From Methanosphaera sp. (GTDB lineage Archaea; Methanobacteriota; Methanobacteria; Methanobacteriales; Methanobacteriaceae): a stretch of 34,179 bases of DNA. The position numbers and the translations under genes are program-made. The stretch is from contig NZ_JAEELZ010000149.1 in the NCBI RefSeq assembly GCF_016282985.1, forward strand, positions 1 to 34,179. The letters run 5' to 3'. A model generated the notes under the pieces. It saw only the letters and a program-made list of their open reading frames with translations, had not been told where the DNA came from and did no database searches. Shown here one piece after another: positions 16,852 through 25,176 of this stretch (the first letter of the stretch is position 1; each line of letters starts with the position of its first letter).

Positions 16852-19098
16852 ATGAATAATTTTATAGAACATGAATATTTAAACAAAGACACTATAGAAG
16901 GTAGACTTTATCAGCAAAATTTAGCTATGAGTGTTTTAAAAAAAGGAAACACTATGATTATAGCTCCTACAGCTATGGGAAAAACTGTAATTGCTGCATT
17001 AGTGTCTGCTGAAAGATTAAAAAACTATGAAAACAGTAAAATTCTTATTTTAGCTCCTAGTAAACCATTAACTTTACAACATGAAAAAAGTTTTAGAAAT
17101 TTTTTGAGTACAAGTGTAGCCAGTTTAACAGGTAATGATAAACCGAGTGACAGGAAAAAACTTTGGAATGAAAATCAGGTTATATGTGCTACTCCACAAA
17201 CAGTTGAATCAGATATTATTTCAAGAGAATATGATTTTAAGGATGTTTCACTTGTAATATTTGATGAATGCCATCATGCTGTTGGTTCTTATTCTTATGT
17301 TTATTTGGCACAAAAATATGTGCAACAAGCAAAAAATCAGTTAATTCTTGGTTTAACTGCAAGTCCTGGATGGGAAAAAAGCAAAATTAAGGAAGTATCA
17401 AAGAATATTTATGTCAATGAAATTATTATAAAAAGTGAAGATGATCCTGATGTTGCACCATATTTCAACCAGGTGCAAACAAAATGGATAAAAGTAAAAT
17501 TAACACCGGAACTCCAAGAAATTAAAGATTTAATCTCAGAAACATTGAAAATAAGATTAAAAACTCTTAAAAAATTAGGTATTATTGATTCTATTGCAAA
17601 ACCTTCAAAAAAAGAGATTTTAGTAGAACAATCAAGATTACAACAAAAAATAGCCTCATCCAGTATGCCTAAAAAAGAATATTTCACTGGAATTTCAATT
17701 CTAACAGAAGTAATTAATATCATGCATTCACAAGAGTTGTTAGAAACTCAAAGTATTAAAACATTAAATAATTATTTCAATAAACTGGAAAAGAAAAAAA
17801 CAAAAGCAGCAAAATCATTGAAAAATGATTATAAATTTAATAAAGCAGTACTTCTAACACGAAAATATTTAGATAAAGGTATAGATCATCCAAAAATGAT
17901 TCGTTTAATTGAACTGATTCAAGAATTAATCAAACAGGATAAGGAAAATAAAATCATTGTATTTAGTCAATTCAGAGATACGACAAAAACAATTTATGAA
18001 AATTGTGAAAAACATAAAATTAAATCTTTAAGATTTTATGGACAAGCTTCACGAGATAACGATAAAGGATTAAGTCAGAAAAAACAGATTGAAACCATTG
18101 ATTCGTTTAAGCATGATGATTATAATGTCTTAATATCTACTAGTGTTGCTGAAGAGGGTATTGACATACCTGCTGTTGATTATGTAATCCTTTATGAACC
18201 AGTACCATCAGAAATTAGAATGATTCAGAGAAAAGGTCGTACAGGACGTAAACATGAAGGTGAAATGTTTATTTTAATGACTAAGGGAACACTTGATGAA
18301 TCTTATTACTGGTCTAGTCAGAGAAAAGAAAGAGCTATGAGAAGTAATGTTTATAATTCGTATAGAAAGGAAAACATTACTTTAGATAATAATATTGCCG
18401 ACAAGGAAGATGTAACATCATATAATCCAAACACGCTAACAACGGAAGACAATGCAGAAGTAGAAATATATGTTGATTATCGTGAAAAAAATTCAAATAT
18501 GATGAGAGAACTTGATAAGATAAATTGTAAAATAAATGTTAAAACAATGACAGTTGGTGATTATCAGATAACTGATGATATCATTATTGAAAGAAAAACT
18601 GTGGAAGATTTCAGTAAATCAATTACTGATAAAAGATTATATCAACAAGCAAAAGAATTAGTGAATAATTGTAGAAAACCATTGATGATTATTGAAGGGG
18701 AAAACATTTATCATACATTCCTTCATCCGAATGCTATAAGAGGTGCATTGACAGCTATAGCAATTGATTTCAGAATACCTATCATTCAAACTCAAAATGA
18801 AACTGACACGGCATTTATGATTAAAAGAATTGCTATCAGAGAACAGGAAAAAGATAATAAAAAACCTGTTAGCGTTAGAACACAGACAAAACCTGTAACA
18901 TTACCTGAACAACAATTATTTATTACTGAAAGTTTACCAGGTATTGGTCCTGTATCTGCAAAGAAATTATTAACTCATTTCAAAACTGTAAAAAACGTTG
19001 TTAACGCTTCAAAGAAAGAATTAAAAGAAGTTGAAGGTATAGGTGAAAAGACTGCAACTAATATTATTGACGTGACAAACAGAGAATTTAAAGAATAA
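16852..19098 (+). CDS. hef: Hef-type helicase-nuclease (XPF/FANCM-like)
   Basis: Archaeal Hef processes stalled replication forks with an N-terminal SF2 helicase related to FANCM and a C-terminal XPF nuclease. In 748 residues the full set is visible: Walker A APTAMGKTVIAA near 38-49, FDECHHAV (motif II), GLTASPGW (motif III), then an insertion, and STSVAEEGIDIPAVDYV plus QRKGRTGR (motifs V and VI). Next comes the nuclease domain, with VDYREK near 541 and the ERK motif at 580-582. Two helix-hairpin-helix motifs close the protein (LPGIGPVSAKKLL and VEGIGEKTATNI). The nuclease catalytic residues are intact, so both activities are expected. trmI and pyrB follow on the same strand. Confidence 0.96.
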   Translation: MNNFIEHEYLNKDTIEGRLYQQNLAMSVLKKGNTMIIAPTAMGKTVIAALVSAERLKNYENSKILILAPSKPLTLQHEKSFRNFLSTSVASLTGNDKPSDRKKLWNENQVICATPQTVESDIISREYDFKDVSLVIFDECHHAVGSYSYVYLAQKYVQQAKNQLILGLTASPGWEKSKIKEVSKNIYVNEIIIKSEDDPDVAPYFNQVQTKWIKVKLTPELQEIKDLISETLKIRLKTLKKLGIIDSIAKPSKKEILVEQSRLQQKIASSSMPKKEYFTGISILTEVINIMHSQELLETQSIKTLNNYFNKLEKKKTKAAKSLKNDYKFNKAVLLTRKYLDKGIDHPKMIRLIELIQELIKQDKENKIIVFSQFRDTTKTIYENCEKHKIKSLRFYGQASRDNDKGLSQKKQIETIDSFKHDDYNVLISTSVAEEGIDIPAVDYVILYEPVPSEIRMIQRKGRTGRKHEGEMFILMTKGTLDESYYWSSQRKERAMRSNVYNSYRKENITLDNNIADKEDVTSYNPNTLTTEDNAEVEIYVDYREKNSNMMRELDKINCKINVKTMTVGDYQITDDIIIERKTVEDFSKSITDKRLYQQAKELVNNCRKPLMIIEGENIYHTFLHPNAIRGALTAIAIDFRIPIIQTQNETDTAFMIKRIAIREQEKDNKKPVSVRTQTKPVTLPEQQLFITESLPGIGPVSAKKLLTHFKTVKNVVNASKKELKEVEGIGEKTATNIIDVTNREFKE

Positions 19099-19137
19099 AT
19101 ATTTAGAAAAAAGTTTAATATATAAATAAGGGATAAT

Positions 19138-19872
19138 ATGAAGATAATAGTAGACCGTAAAAATAGAAAATATGTGGTACATGATAAGGAATTTCACACG
19201 GAAAAAGGTGTAATTCCAGAGGAAGATATAAAAAATGCAAATGTTGGAGATGTTCTTGAAACACATTTGGGAAAAAAATATACTGTCATTGAACCTAACA
19301 TAAATGATTACATAGAATTAATGAAAAGAAACTGTTCTATAATATTGCCACAGGATTTAGGGTTGGTTACCGGTTTTACTGGTATTGGATACGGTAGTAA
19401 AATAGTTGAATCGGGTACTGGTGCTGGAAGTAGTCTACTATTTTTTGCTAATATTATAGGTCCAAAAGGTCATGTTTATAGCTATGAAATAAGAGAAGAT
19501 TTTGTAGAAATAATTAAAAAGAACATTGATGGAACTGATTTTGATAATATTACTTTATATAATCAGGATGTGACTGAAGGTTTTAAAGAAGAAGATCATA
19601 GCATTGATTTAGTTTTCTTGGATTTACCTAAACCATATGAAGTGATTGAAGATGCATACAGAATTTTAAAGACGGGTGGTTTTATTGCAGTTTATACTCC
19701 TTATGTCGAACAGTTCCAAATAGTAAATAAGGTTCTTGGAAAAACAGGATTTAAACATATTACTATTCGGGAAGGTAATGTTAGAGAAATAGAAATAAAA
19801 AATAATAAAACCAGACCTAATAGTCGAATGGCTGGTCATACTGGTTATATTACTTTTGCAAGAAAAATGTAG
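19138..19872 (+). CDS. trmI: tRNA (adenine-N1)-methyltransferase TrmI
   Basis: SAM-dependent methyltransferase forming m1A at position 58 (and 57 in some archaea) of the T-loop, active as a tetramer. In 244 residues there is a small N-terminal beta domain, then the SAM-binding loop [15 protein letters not shown], the acidic YSYEIREDF strand end, and the TrmI-type motif [13 protein letters not shown]-terminal conserved [11 protein letters not shown] follows. GGGAT precedes the ATG. It starts 39 nt after hef and its stop lies 13 nt before the pyrB start, suggesting a hef-trmI-pyrB transcript. Confidence 0.93.
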   Translation: MKIIVDRKNRKYVVHDKEFHTEKGVIPEEDIKNANVGDVLETHLGKKYTVIEPNINDYIELMKRNCSIILPQDLGLVTGFTGIGYGSKIVESGTGAGSSLLFFANIIGPKGHVYSYEIREDFVEIIKKNIDGTDFDNITLYNQDVTEGFKEEDHSIDLVFLDLPKPYEVIEDAYRILKTGGFIAVYTPYVEQFQIVNKVLGKTGFKHITIREGNVREIEIKNNKTRPNSRMAGHTGYITFARKM

Positions 19873-19885
19873 TGAGATGATTTTG

Positions 19886-20803
19886 ATGAGTTTCAATTTA
19901 GAGAATATTATTTCAATTAGAGATTTTAGTAAAAATGATGTAGAGTACATATTAAAAAAAGCTGAAAAAATGGAACCTATTGCCAGAAGTGAAAAAGTCT
20001 GTCATGAAAAAGATGGAAAACTTTTAGGTGTTATGTTTTATGAACCTTCAACTCGTACTAGATTATCTTTTGAAACTGCTATGAAAAGGTTAGGTGGGGA
20101 TGTCATAGGTTTTGGTCAAAAACAGGGAACAAGCGTACAGAAAGGTGAAGTATTATATGACACAGCACAGATAATAGCACAGTATACTGATGCATTAGTT
20201 ATCAGACATGACATGGAAGGAGCTGCTCGTTTTATAGCAGATAATGTTGACGTACCTGTAATAAATGCAGGTGATGGTGCAGGTCAACATCCTAGTCAGA
20301 CATTACTTGATTTATATACCATCAAAAGAACAAGAGGCAATTTAAATAATTTAAAAATAGCATTGGTGGGTGATTTAAAATATGGACGAACTGTACACAG
20401 TTTAGTTTATGCACTTGCAATGTTTAACATTGAAATGATATTTATTGCTCCTGAAGAGTTACAAATGCCTTCAGAAATAATTAATGATTTAACAAAGATG
20501 AATTGTAAATTTACTCAGAAATCAACATTGCTTGATAATTTAGATGATATTGATGTTTTATACATGACCAGAATACAGAAAGAAAGATTTCCGGATCCAA
20601 AGGAATACTTAAAAGTTAAAGGTCAATATACTCTTAAAAAATCAAATATTGAAGGAACTGATATTATTTTAATGCATCCTTTACCAAGAGTTGATGAAAT
20701 AGACTTTGATGTTGACTCATTGGATAATGCCATGTATTTCAAACAGGCATTTTATGGAGTTCCTGTAAGAATGGCAATATTGGATTCAGTAATAAAAAAA
20801 TAA
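19886..20803 (+). CDS. pyrB: Aspartate carbamoyltransferase catalytic chain
   Basis: First committed step of pyrimidine synthesis (carbamoyl phosphate plus aspartate). The 305-residue length is typical. Signatures are the carbamoyl-phosphate loop [25 protein letters not shown] and the aspartate-binding [10 protein letters not shown]. The ATG at 19886 is chosen because GTGAG at 19872-19876 lies nine bases upstream. In-frame upstream ATGs at 19856 (inside trmI) and 19877 leave no room for a ribosome site. The regulatory chain PyrI is not adjacent. Its stop is only nine bases from the stop of convergent cdc6. Confidence 0.97.
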   Translation: MSFNLENIISIRDFSKNDVEYILKKAEKMEPIARSEKVCHEKDGKLLGVMFYEPSTRTRLSFETAMKRLGGDVIGFGQKQGTSVQKGEVLYDTAQIIAQYTDALVIRHDMEGAARFIADNVDVPVINAGDGAGQHPSQTLLDLYTIKRTRGNLNNLKIALVGDLKYGRTVHSLVYALAMFNIEMIFIAPEELQMPSEIINDLTKMNCKFTQKSTLLDNLDDIDVLYMTRIQKERFPDPKEYLKVKGQYTLKKSNIEGTDIILMHPLPRVDEIDFDVDSLDNAMYFKQAFYGVPVRMAILDSVIKK

Positions 20804-20812
20804 AAAAAAGAA

Positions 20813-21964
20813 TTAATTTTTGTACATTAAAGCTTTGTCAATTAAATCCGTGTCACATTGAAGAGTAATAATATTTGTTCTTCCTCTTCCTCTTCCCCTT
20901 GAAATTGTATTTGCAGAAATTAAACCTAACATTTCCAGTTCATTTATAAAATCAAACAATCTTCTGTATGATACTTTATCATTTTTAGCAAGATCCTGAT
21001 ATACTTCATATAATAAACCTGAAGTAATTTCTTCTTTTTTCTGAGTTAAAATAGTTATAGCTTCCAATACTTTTTGTTGTTGTATAGGTAAAGTCATTAC
21101 TATGTCAATAATTTTATTATGTTCAATACGATCTTTAGCCTCTTTAACATATTCTTCAAGGATTACATCAGATTCCTTTTCATCAGCTATTTCACCAGAA
21201 GTTTTTAATAAATCCAATGCATAACGTGCATCTCCTTCTTCTTTAGCTGCTAATGCTGAACATAAACTAATAACTCCATCTGAAATTGCTCCTTCATTAA
21301 AAGATAATTTTGAACGTTCTTGAAGAATATCAACTAATTGTTGAGCATTATATGGAGGGAAAACAATTTCTCTATCTCTTAAACTGCTTTTAACTTTAGG
21401 TTTAATAAAACGTTTGAAATCAACATAATTACTTATTGATGTAATAGAAACATTATCAGTTCTTGTTAAAGTATATAAAATGTTATCCCCATCATTTTTT
21501 AATATAACATCTATTTCGTCAAGAATAACAATAAGTATTAAATCATCACCTAATGAATTACTTTTAAACAAGTTTCTGAATGTGTTAACAACTTCTGCTT
21601 TTGTCCATCCTCTGAAAGGAACTGGTTTTCCTAATAATTGACATAATTTAGCCAGAATTTGGTATTCAGTATTGTAATCTGTACAACGAATATATTCAAT
21701 TCTTATATTAAGATTATTCTGTTGAGCTACTTCTTCAAGTTGATTTTTAGCATATAATGTAACTGCAGTTTTTCCTGTACCTGTTTTACCGTATATTGTG
21801 ATATCTTGTGGTGTAATTTTACTTAGAGCTTCAACCCAGTATTTAGCAATTGATGTAATTTTTTCATCCCTGTGAGGTAAAGTTTCAGGAATAAAACGAT
21901 GATCTAAGTATTCCTTTGATTTAAAGATTGTTGGTTTTTCTTTCATTTCTACAAATATATTCAT
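20813..21964 (-). CDS. cdc6: Orc1/Cdc6 replication initiator
   Basis: AAA+ protein that binds origin recognition boxes and loads the MCM helicase. In 383 residues the Walker A GKTGTGKT is at 59-66 and Walker B ends in ILDEID with Asp149-Glu150. The sensor-1 region [12 protein letters not shown] follows, then the lid domain. The C-terminal winged helix (about 290-383) includes the [12 protein letters not shown] helix and an arginine/glycine-rich [10 protein letters not shown] wing that would contact DNA. GAGAGAT upstream of the ATG serves as the Shine-Dalgarno site. Immediately upstream lies an origin with seven cognate-looking boxes, the arrangement seen for Cdc6-1 genes in other euryarchaea. 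Boxes close to its own start suggest autoregulation (inference). Confidence 0.98.
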   Translation of the reverse strand: MNIFVEMKEKPTIFKSKEYLDHRFIPETLPHRDEKITSIAKYWVEALSKITPQDITIYGKTGTGKTAVTLYAKNQLEEVAQQNNLNIRIEYIRCTDYNTEYQILAKLCQLLGKPVPFRGWTKAEVVNTFRNLFKSNSLGDDLILIVILDEIDVILKNDGDNILYTLTRTDNVSITSISNYVDFKRFIKPKVKSSLRDREIVFPPYNAQQLVDILQERSKLSFNEGAISDGVISLCSALAAKEEGDARYALDLLKTSGEIADEKESDVILEEYVKEAKDRIEHNKIIDIVMTLPIQQQKVLEAITILTQKKEEITSGLLYEVYQDLAKNDKVSYRRLFDFINELEMLGLISANTISRGRGRGRTNIITLQCDTDLIDKALMYKN

Positions 21965-22008
21965 AAAAATCTCTCGCTAGTTATATTTCAAATAAAATTA
22001 TATTTGTA

Positions 22009-22030
22009 ATAATAATATTTCAAGTGAAAA
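22009..22030 (-). repeat. Mini-ORB 1 (inverted, diverged)
   Basis: On the minus strand the core reads TTTTCACTTGAAAT (22017-22030), one change from the consensus 14-mer. The 3' part of the box is not conserved. It lies 45 nt upstream of the cdc6 start codon. Confidence 0.7.
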
Positions 22031-22079
22031 ATAAATAATATTATATTATTTAACATAATATAAAAACCTTTAGAGAGAG

Positions 22080-22101
22080 GGACGTGTATTTCAAGTGTAA
22101 A
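22080..22101 (-). repeat. Mini-ORB 2 (inverted, strong)
   Basis: On the minus strand TTTACACTTGAAATAC continues into ACGTCC, a perfect core and extended match. It is flanked on the far side by a GAGAGAGG stretch at 22073-22080. Confidence 0.9.
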
Positions 22102-22193
22102 ATTATATTGTATACCCCCCTGAAATTTTTGAAAAAACAAAAATTGAAACCAAAGAAAAATGAATATATCATCTAAAAAGTATTAGAAAAACG

Positions 22194-22340
22194 TTAAAAT
22201 TAAAAATAAAATAAATAATATAATAATAAATAAAAATAAATAAAATATATTAATAAAATAATAAAATAATAATAATATAATAATATAGAATAATAAATAA
22301 TAATAATAATATAATATTATATTAAATAAATAATTATAAT
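22194..22340. other. Duplex-unwinding element candidate
   Basis: 147 bp made of AATA/ATAA words with a single G at 22288 and no C. It lies between the inverted and the direct Cdc6 boxes, where melting would be expected. Confidence 0.7.
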
Positions 22341-22465
22341 CCTTTATTTAGATAAAAATAACTATTATATATTCTATTTTTATAATTTTTCAAAACAATT
22401 AAAAAAGTAATACAATAATACTTTTATTTATTTTTTTATTACTTCAAATATTATTATTATAAAAT

Positions 22466-22487
22466 ATTACACTTGAAATTTATGTAT
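22466..22487 (+). repeat. Mini-ORB 3 (direct copy 1)
   Basis: The core TTACACTTGAAAT at 22467-22479 is perfect. The 3' extension reads TTATGTAT rather than the usual form ending in TCT. Confidence 0.85.
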
Positions 22488-22517
22488 ATACTTTTATTAT
22501 CCAATAAAATATTTTTT

Positions 22518-22539
22518 ATTACACTTGAAATTGATGTCT
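22518..22539 (+). repeat. Mini-ORB 4 (direct copy 2)
   Basis: Perfect core TTACACTTGAAAT at 22519-22531, with extension TGATGTCT. It begins 52 bp after the previous copy. Confidence 0.9.
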
Positions 22540-22567
22540 ATCTATATCATTTTTTTTCTTATATTTT

Positions 22568-22589
22568 TTTACACTTGAAATATACCTCT
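22568..22589 (+). repeat. Mini-ORB 5 (direct copy 3)
   Basis: Perfect core at 22569-22581, with extension ATACCTCT. It begins 50 bp after the previous copy. Confidence 0.9.
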
Positions 22590-22618
22590 ATTTATTTTAT
22601 TCAAAAAATCAATTTTAC

Positions 22619-22640
22619 TTTACACTTGAAATATATGTCT
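22619..22640 (+). repeat. Mini-ORB 6 (direct copy 4)
   Basis: Perfect core at 22620-22632, with extension ATATGTCT. It begins 51 bp after the previous copy. Confidence 0.9.
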
Positions 22641-22672
22641 CACTATTTCAACGAAAAAATTTTGAATCAAAT

Positions 22673-22694
22673 TTTACAGTTGAAATACACCTCT
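22673..22694 (+). repeat. Mini-ORB 7 (direct copy 5)
   Basis: The core is TTACAGTTGAAAT (one change, C to G) at 22674-22686, with extension ACACCTCT. It begins 54 bp after the previous copy and ends 32 nt before the cbiB start codon. Confidence 0.85.
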
Positions 22695-22726
22695 ATTATA
22701 TACTTTAATATATATAATTAAAATTA

Positions 22727-23686
22727 ATGACATACGAAACATTAGTATACAACATTTCAATTATTGTTATTTCAATAATAATTGATATGATCATTGGTGA
22801 AGTGCCAAACAAAATTCATCCTGTTATTTTAATGGGAAATCTGATTGATAAATTAAAAAATTATTTACCAAACACTAAATTTTCAGGTTTACTGACCATT
22901 TTGATAACAGTATCTGTTTTCACATTCATTAGTTTAACACTGTTAATATTATGTGCTTATATCAATGTTTGGCTATTTGTTATATTTGCTTCATTATTAT
23001 TGTCAACAACATTTTCAATTAATTTTCTTATTGAATCAGTAAGAAATATTCAAAAAGATCTTGAAGAAGACATTGAAAAGGCAAGAAAATCCATGTCATA
23101 TCTTGTAAGCAGAAATACATCAGAACTAACAGAGTCACGAATAACATCAGCAGCTATTGAAACATTGACAGAAAATATAACTGACAGCATTATTTCTCCT
23201 TTATTCTATACGACAATACTTTCTTTATTATTTGGTATTATAATTGGAATAATTGGTGCTGTAATATACAGAGTTTCAAATACAATGGATGCTATGCTAG
23301 GATATAAAACAAAAGAATTAATAAACATAGGTTGTTTTCCTGCAAAATTAGATGACATTTTAAATTATATTCCAGCCAGGTTAACAGGTTATTATGTGGT
23401 ATTATCATCATTTATACTCAGATATGATTACAAACAGTCTTATGATGTAATGAAAAAATTTGCATTAAAGACGCCAAGTCCAAACAGTGGTTATCCAATG
23501 GCTGCTACAGCAGGAGCATTAAATATTACTTTGATTAAAGAAGGAGTATATGAGTTAGGATATGGAACAGATGAATTAACTAAAGAAAAGATTTCAGAAG
23601 CTATTAAAATTACTAAAGTTACTTCAATATTGTTTATTTTAACAATTGTAATTATTTACTTCATAATTATGTTTTTAGTATTATAA
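22727..23686 (+). CDS. cbiB: Adenosylcobinamide-phosphate synthase
   Basis: Membrane enzyme joining adenosylcobyric acid to aminopropanol phosphate during cobamide synthesis. The 319-residue hydrophobic protein has the family N-terminus (IDMIIGEVPNKIHPVILMG), then SLLLSTTFSINFLIESVR, LVSRNTSELTESRITSAAIETLTENITDSIISPLFY and the C-terminal TPSPNSGYPMAATAGAL loop. All are characteristic of CbiB/CobD. No Shine-Dalgarno site precedes the ATG, so a leaderless or very short leader is likely. That would put the promoter within or beside the last two Cdc6 boxes. cbiG follows after 15 nt, so these two form an operon. Confidence 0.95.
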   Translation: MTYETLVYNISIIVISIIIDMIIGEVPNKIHPVILMGNLIDKLKNYLPNTKFSGLLTILITVSVFTFISLTLLILCAYINVWLFVIFASLLLSTTFSINFLIESVRNIQKDLEEDIEKARKSMSYLVSRNTSELTESRITSAAIETLTENITDSIISPLFYTTILSLLFGIIIGIIGAVIYRVSNTMDAMLGYKTKELINIGCFPAKLDDILNYIPARLTGYYVVLSSFILRYDYKQSYDVMKKFALKTPSPNSGYPMAATAGALNITLIKEGVYELGYGTDELTKEKISEAIKITKVTSILFILTIVIIYFIIMFLVL

Positions 23687-23701
23687 ATTAAGGTTTTAAA
23701 A

Positions 23702-24691
23702 ATGAATATTGCAATTTTATCCGTTACAAATCAAGGAAAAGAGATATCAGACATTTTGTTTGAAAATTTAAAGGATAATCCTTTAATATTGAATGTATCT
23801 CAATATCATAAAAATATTATATCTACAATCAATGACATATTTGATAAATATGATTGTATCATTGGAATTATGGCATCCGGAATTATGATTAGATCCATAG
23901 CTCCTCACGTAAATTCTAAATTATCAGATCCTGCAGTTTTACTTATTGATGATAATGCAAACTTTGTAATCAGTTTATTGAGTGGACATTTTGGTGGAGC
24001 AAATGATTTAACATTAAAAATTGCCAATATTCTTGATTCAACACCCGTTATAACAACATCCACTGATGTTAATAATAAAACAGGTATAGATTCAATTGCA
24101 AAACGTTATTACTGTTCTTTGGAAAATCCTAAAAATATAAAATTTATTAACAGAGCTTTAATAAATAATCATATAGTTGACCTGTATTTGCCACATAAAT
24201 ATTCTTTTATATTGGATGATAATGTAAACAAATCCTATTCTATTCATTTTGATGATGATTATGATTCTATCGTTTCTGTTATAGATGATCATGAAGTTAT
24301 TTTAAAACCGAAGCAAATGGTTATGGGAATAGGTGCCAGAAAAGATATTTTAACAAGTAAAGTAAAAAATGCTATAAATCAGGCATGTTCCATCCTGGAA
24401 ATTCCCGTTTCACGAATTGATTTTTTTGCCACGGCAGATGTTAAAGAACATGAAAAGGGTATTGTTGATAATATCAATGAATTAAATAAAGATTTGATTA
24501 TTATTCCTATGGACGATATTAAATCTTATCAGAATGATGAATGTTCCAAATCCGATTTTGTTATGAAACAGTTTGGTGTTAAGGGTGTTTGTGAACCAAC
24601 GGCGCTTATTGCAAATGGAAAAGATTCCCATTTAATATTTAAAAAGACTGCATATGATGGTGTAACTATTGCTGTAAGTTTGAAAGATTAA
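23702..24691 (+). CDS. cbiG: CbiG, cobalt-precorrin-5A hydrolase
   Basis: Enzyme of the anaerobic corrinoid pathway that opens the lactone ring of cobalt-precorrin-5A and releases the C20 unit as acetaldehyde. In 329 residues, the N-terminal domain shows GIMASGIMIRSIAPH, DPAVLLIDD and SLLSGHFGGANDLT. A variable middle (about 130-195) follows, then the C-terminal CbiG domain with VMGIGARKDI, an ATADVKEHEKG segment and KGVCEPTALIA. AAGG lies upstream of the ATG. It is downstream of cbiB in the same operon. A single Cdc6-type box begins four nt after its stop codon. Confidence 0.95.
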   Translation: MNIAILSVTNQGKEISDILFENLKDNPLILNVSQYHKNIISTINDIFDKYDCIIGIMASGIMIRSIAPHVNSKLSDPAVLLIDDNANFVISLLSGHFGGANDLTLKIANILDSTPVITTSTDVNNKTGIDSIAKRYYCSLENPKNIKFINRALINNHIVDLYLPHKYSFILDDNVNKSYSIHFDDDYDSIVSVIDDHEVILKPKQMVMGIGARKDILTSKVKNAINQACSILEIPVSRIDFFATADVKEHEKGIVDNINELNKDLIIIPMDDIKSYQNDECSKSDFVMKQFGVKGVCEPTALIANGKDSHLIFKKTAYDGVTIAVSLKD

Positions 24692-24694
24692 TTA

Positions 24695-24716
24695 TTTACA
24701 CTAGAAATCTATGTCT
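24695..24716 (+). repeat. Satellite mini-ORB A
   Basis: TTTACACTAGAAAT plus CTATGTCT. It differs from direct copy 4 at only two of 22 positions and has the same orientation. It lies just behind the cbiG stop codon, 2.0 kb from the origin array. Confidence 0.75.
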
Positions 24717-24906
24717 TTTTTTTATTTTCATTAAATCATTTTTTAATAATTTATTTTTTCATGATATTTATAAAAACATTTATTTTTTATATTATGATTA
24801 ACATAAATATTATAATATTATATACTAGTATTGAAAAATTTAATTTATTTTATTAATTAGAATATCGATAATCATTAACAATAATTTTTTAAAGGGAGTG
24901 TAGTTT

Positions 24907-25176
24907 ATGTCTGACATAATGAATAATGAAGAAATATTTGCAAATTGTACTGAAATATTATCACAAATAATCAATGATAACAGTGTACCAAGAAATATAA
25001 GAAAAGCAGCAGAAGATTCAACAGTTCTTTTAGCAAAAGAAGATGATGAACCTACAATTAAAGCCAGTACTGTTATCTCAATTTTAGATGATATAAGTAA
25101 TGATCCAAACATTCCAATTCATGCAAGAATTTTAATTTGGAACATCTTAAGTGAATTGGAAGCAGTTAAAGATTAA
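24907..25176 (+). CDS. UPF0147 family protein
   Basis: An 89-residue acidic helical protein that I recognise as UPF0147, a small family found widely in archaea with no established function. The pattern [20 protein letters not shown], then [32 protein letters not shown], is characteristic: a repeated helix with conserved NDxxxPxxxR-type turns, giving two similar halves. A good GGGAGTG precedes the ATG. A TATA-like stretch lies in the 215 nt upstream. Its last 11 bp overlap the end of the convergent aldolase gene. Confidence 0.88.
   Translation: MSDIMNNEEIFANCTEILSQIINDNSVPRNIRKAAEDSTVLLAKEDDEPTIKASTVISILDDISNDPNIPIHARILIWNILSELEAVKD

Larger units (their letters stand above)
21965..22726. other. 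Chromosomal replication origin (oriC)
   Basis: This 762-nt gene-free region lies between cdc6 and cbiB. It contains two inverted Cdc6-box copies (22009-22030 and 22080-22101), a C6 tract (22115-22120), a 147-bp stretch from 22194 to 22340 with a single G and otherwise only A/T, and five direct boxes from 22466 to 22694. Convergent boxes flanking a duplex-unwinding element next to the initiator gene are the archaeal origin pattern. The box core TTACACTTGAAAT agrees with what I recall of the Methanothermobacter mini-ORB. No coding gene is convincing here. Confidence 0.93.

Noticed and set aside
22466-22694. CRISPR array
   Set aside because: The units are only about 22 bp with variable 3' ends, spacers are low-complexity A/T of 28-32 bp, copies occur in both orientations beside cdc6, and there are no cas genes.
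22473-22721. An 82-codon open frame through the direct-box array
   Set aside because: It is created by the repeated boxes themselves (recurring LKYTS/LKYMS-type words), has no ribosome site, and has an AT-driven composition of Phe, Ile and Tyr.
22640-22726. Cobalamin riboswitch before cbiB
   Set aside because: There is no B12-box-like sequence or multi-helix structure, and the leader is too short; the region is made of Cdc6 boxes.
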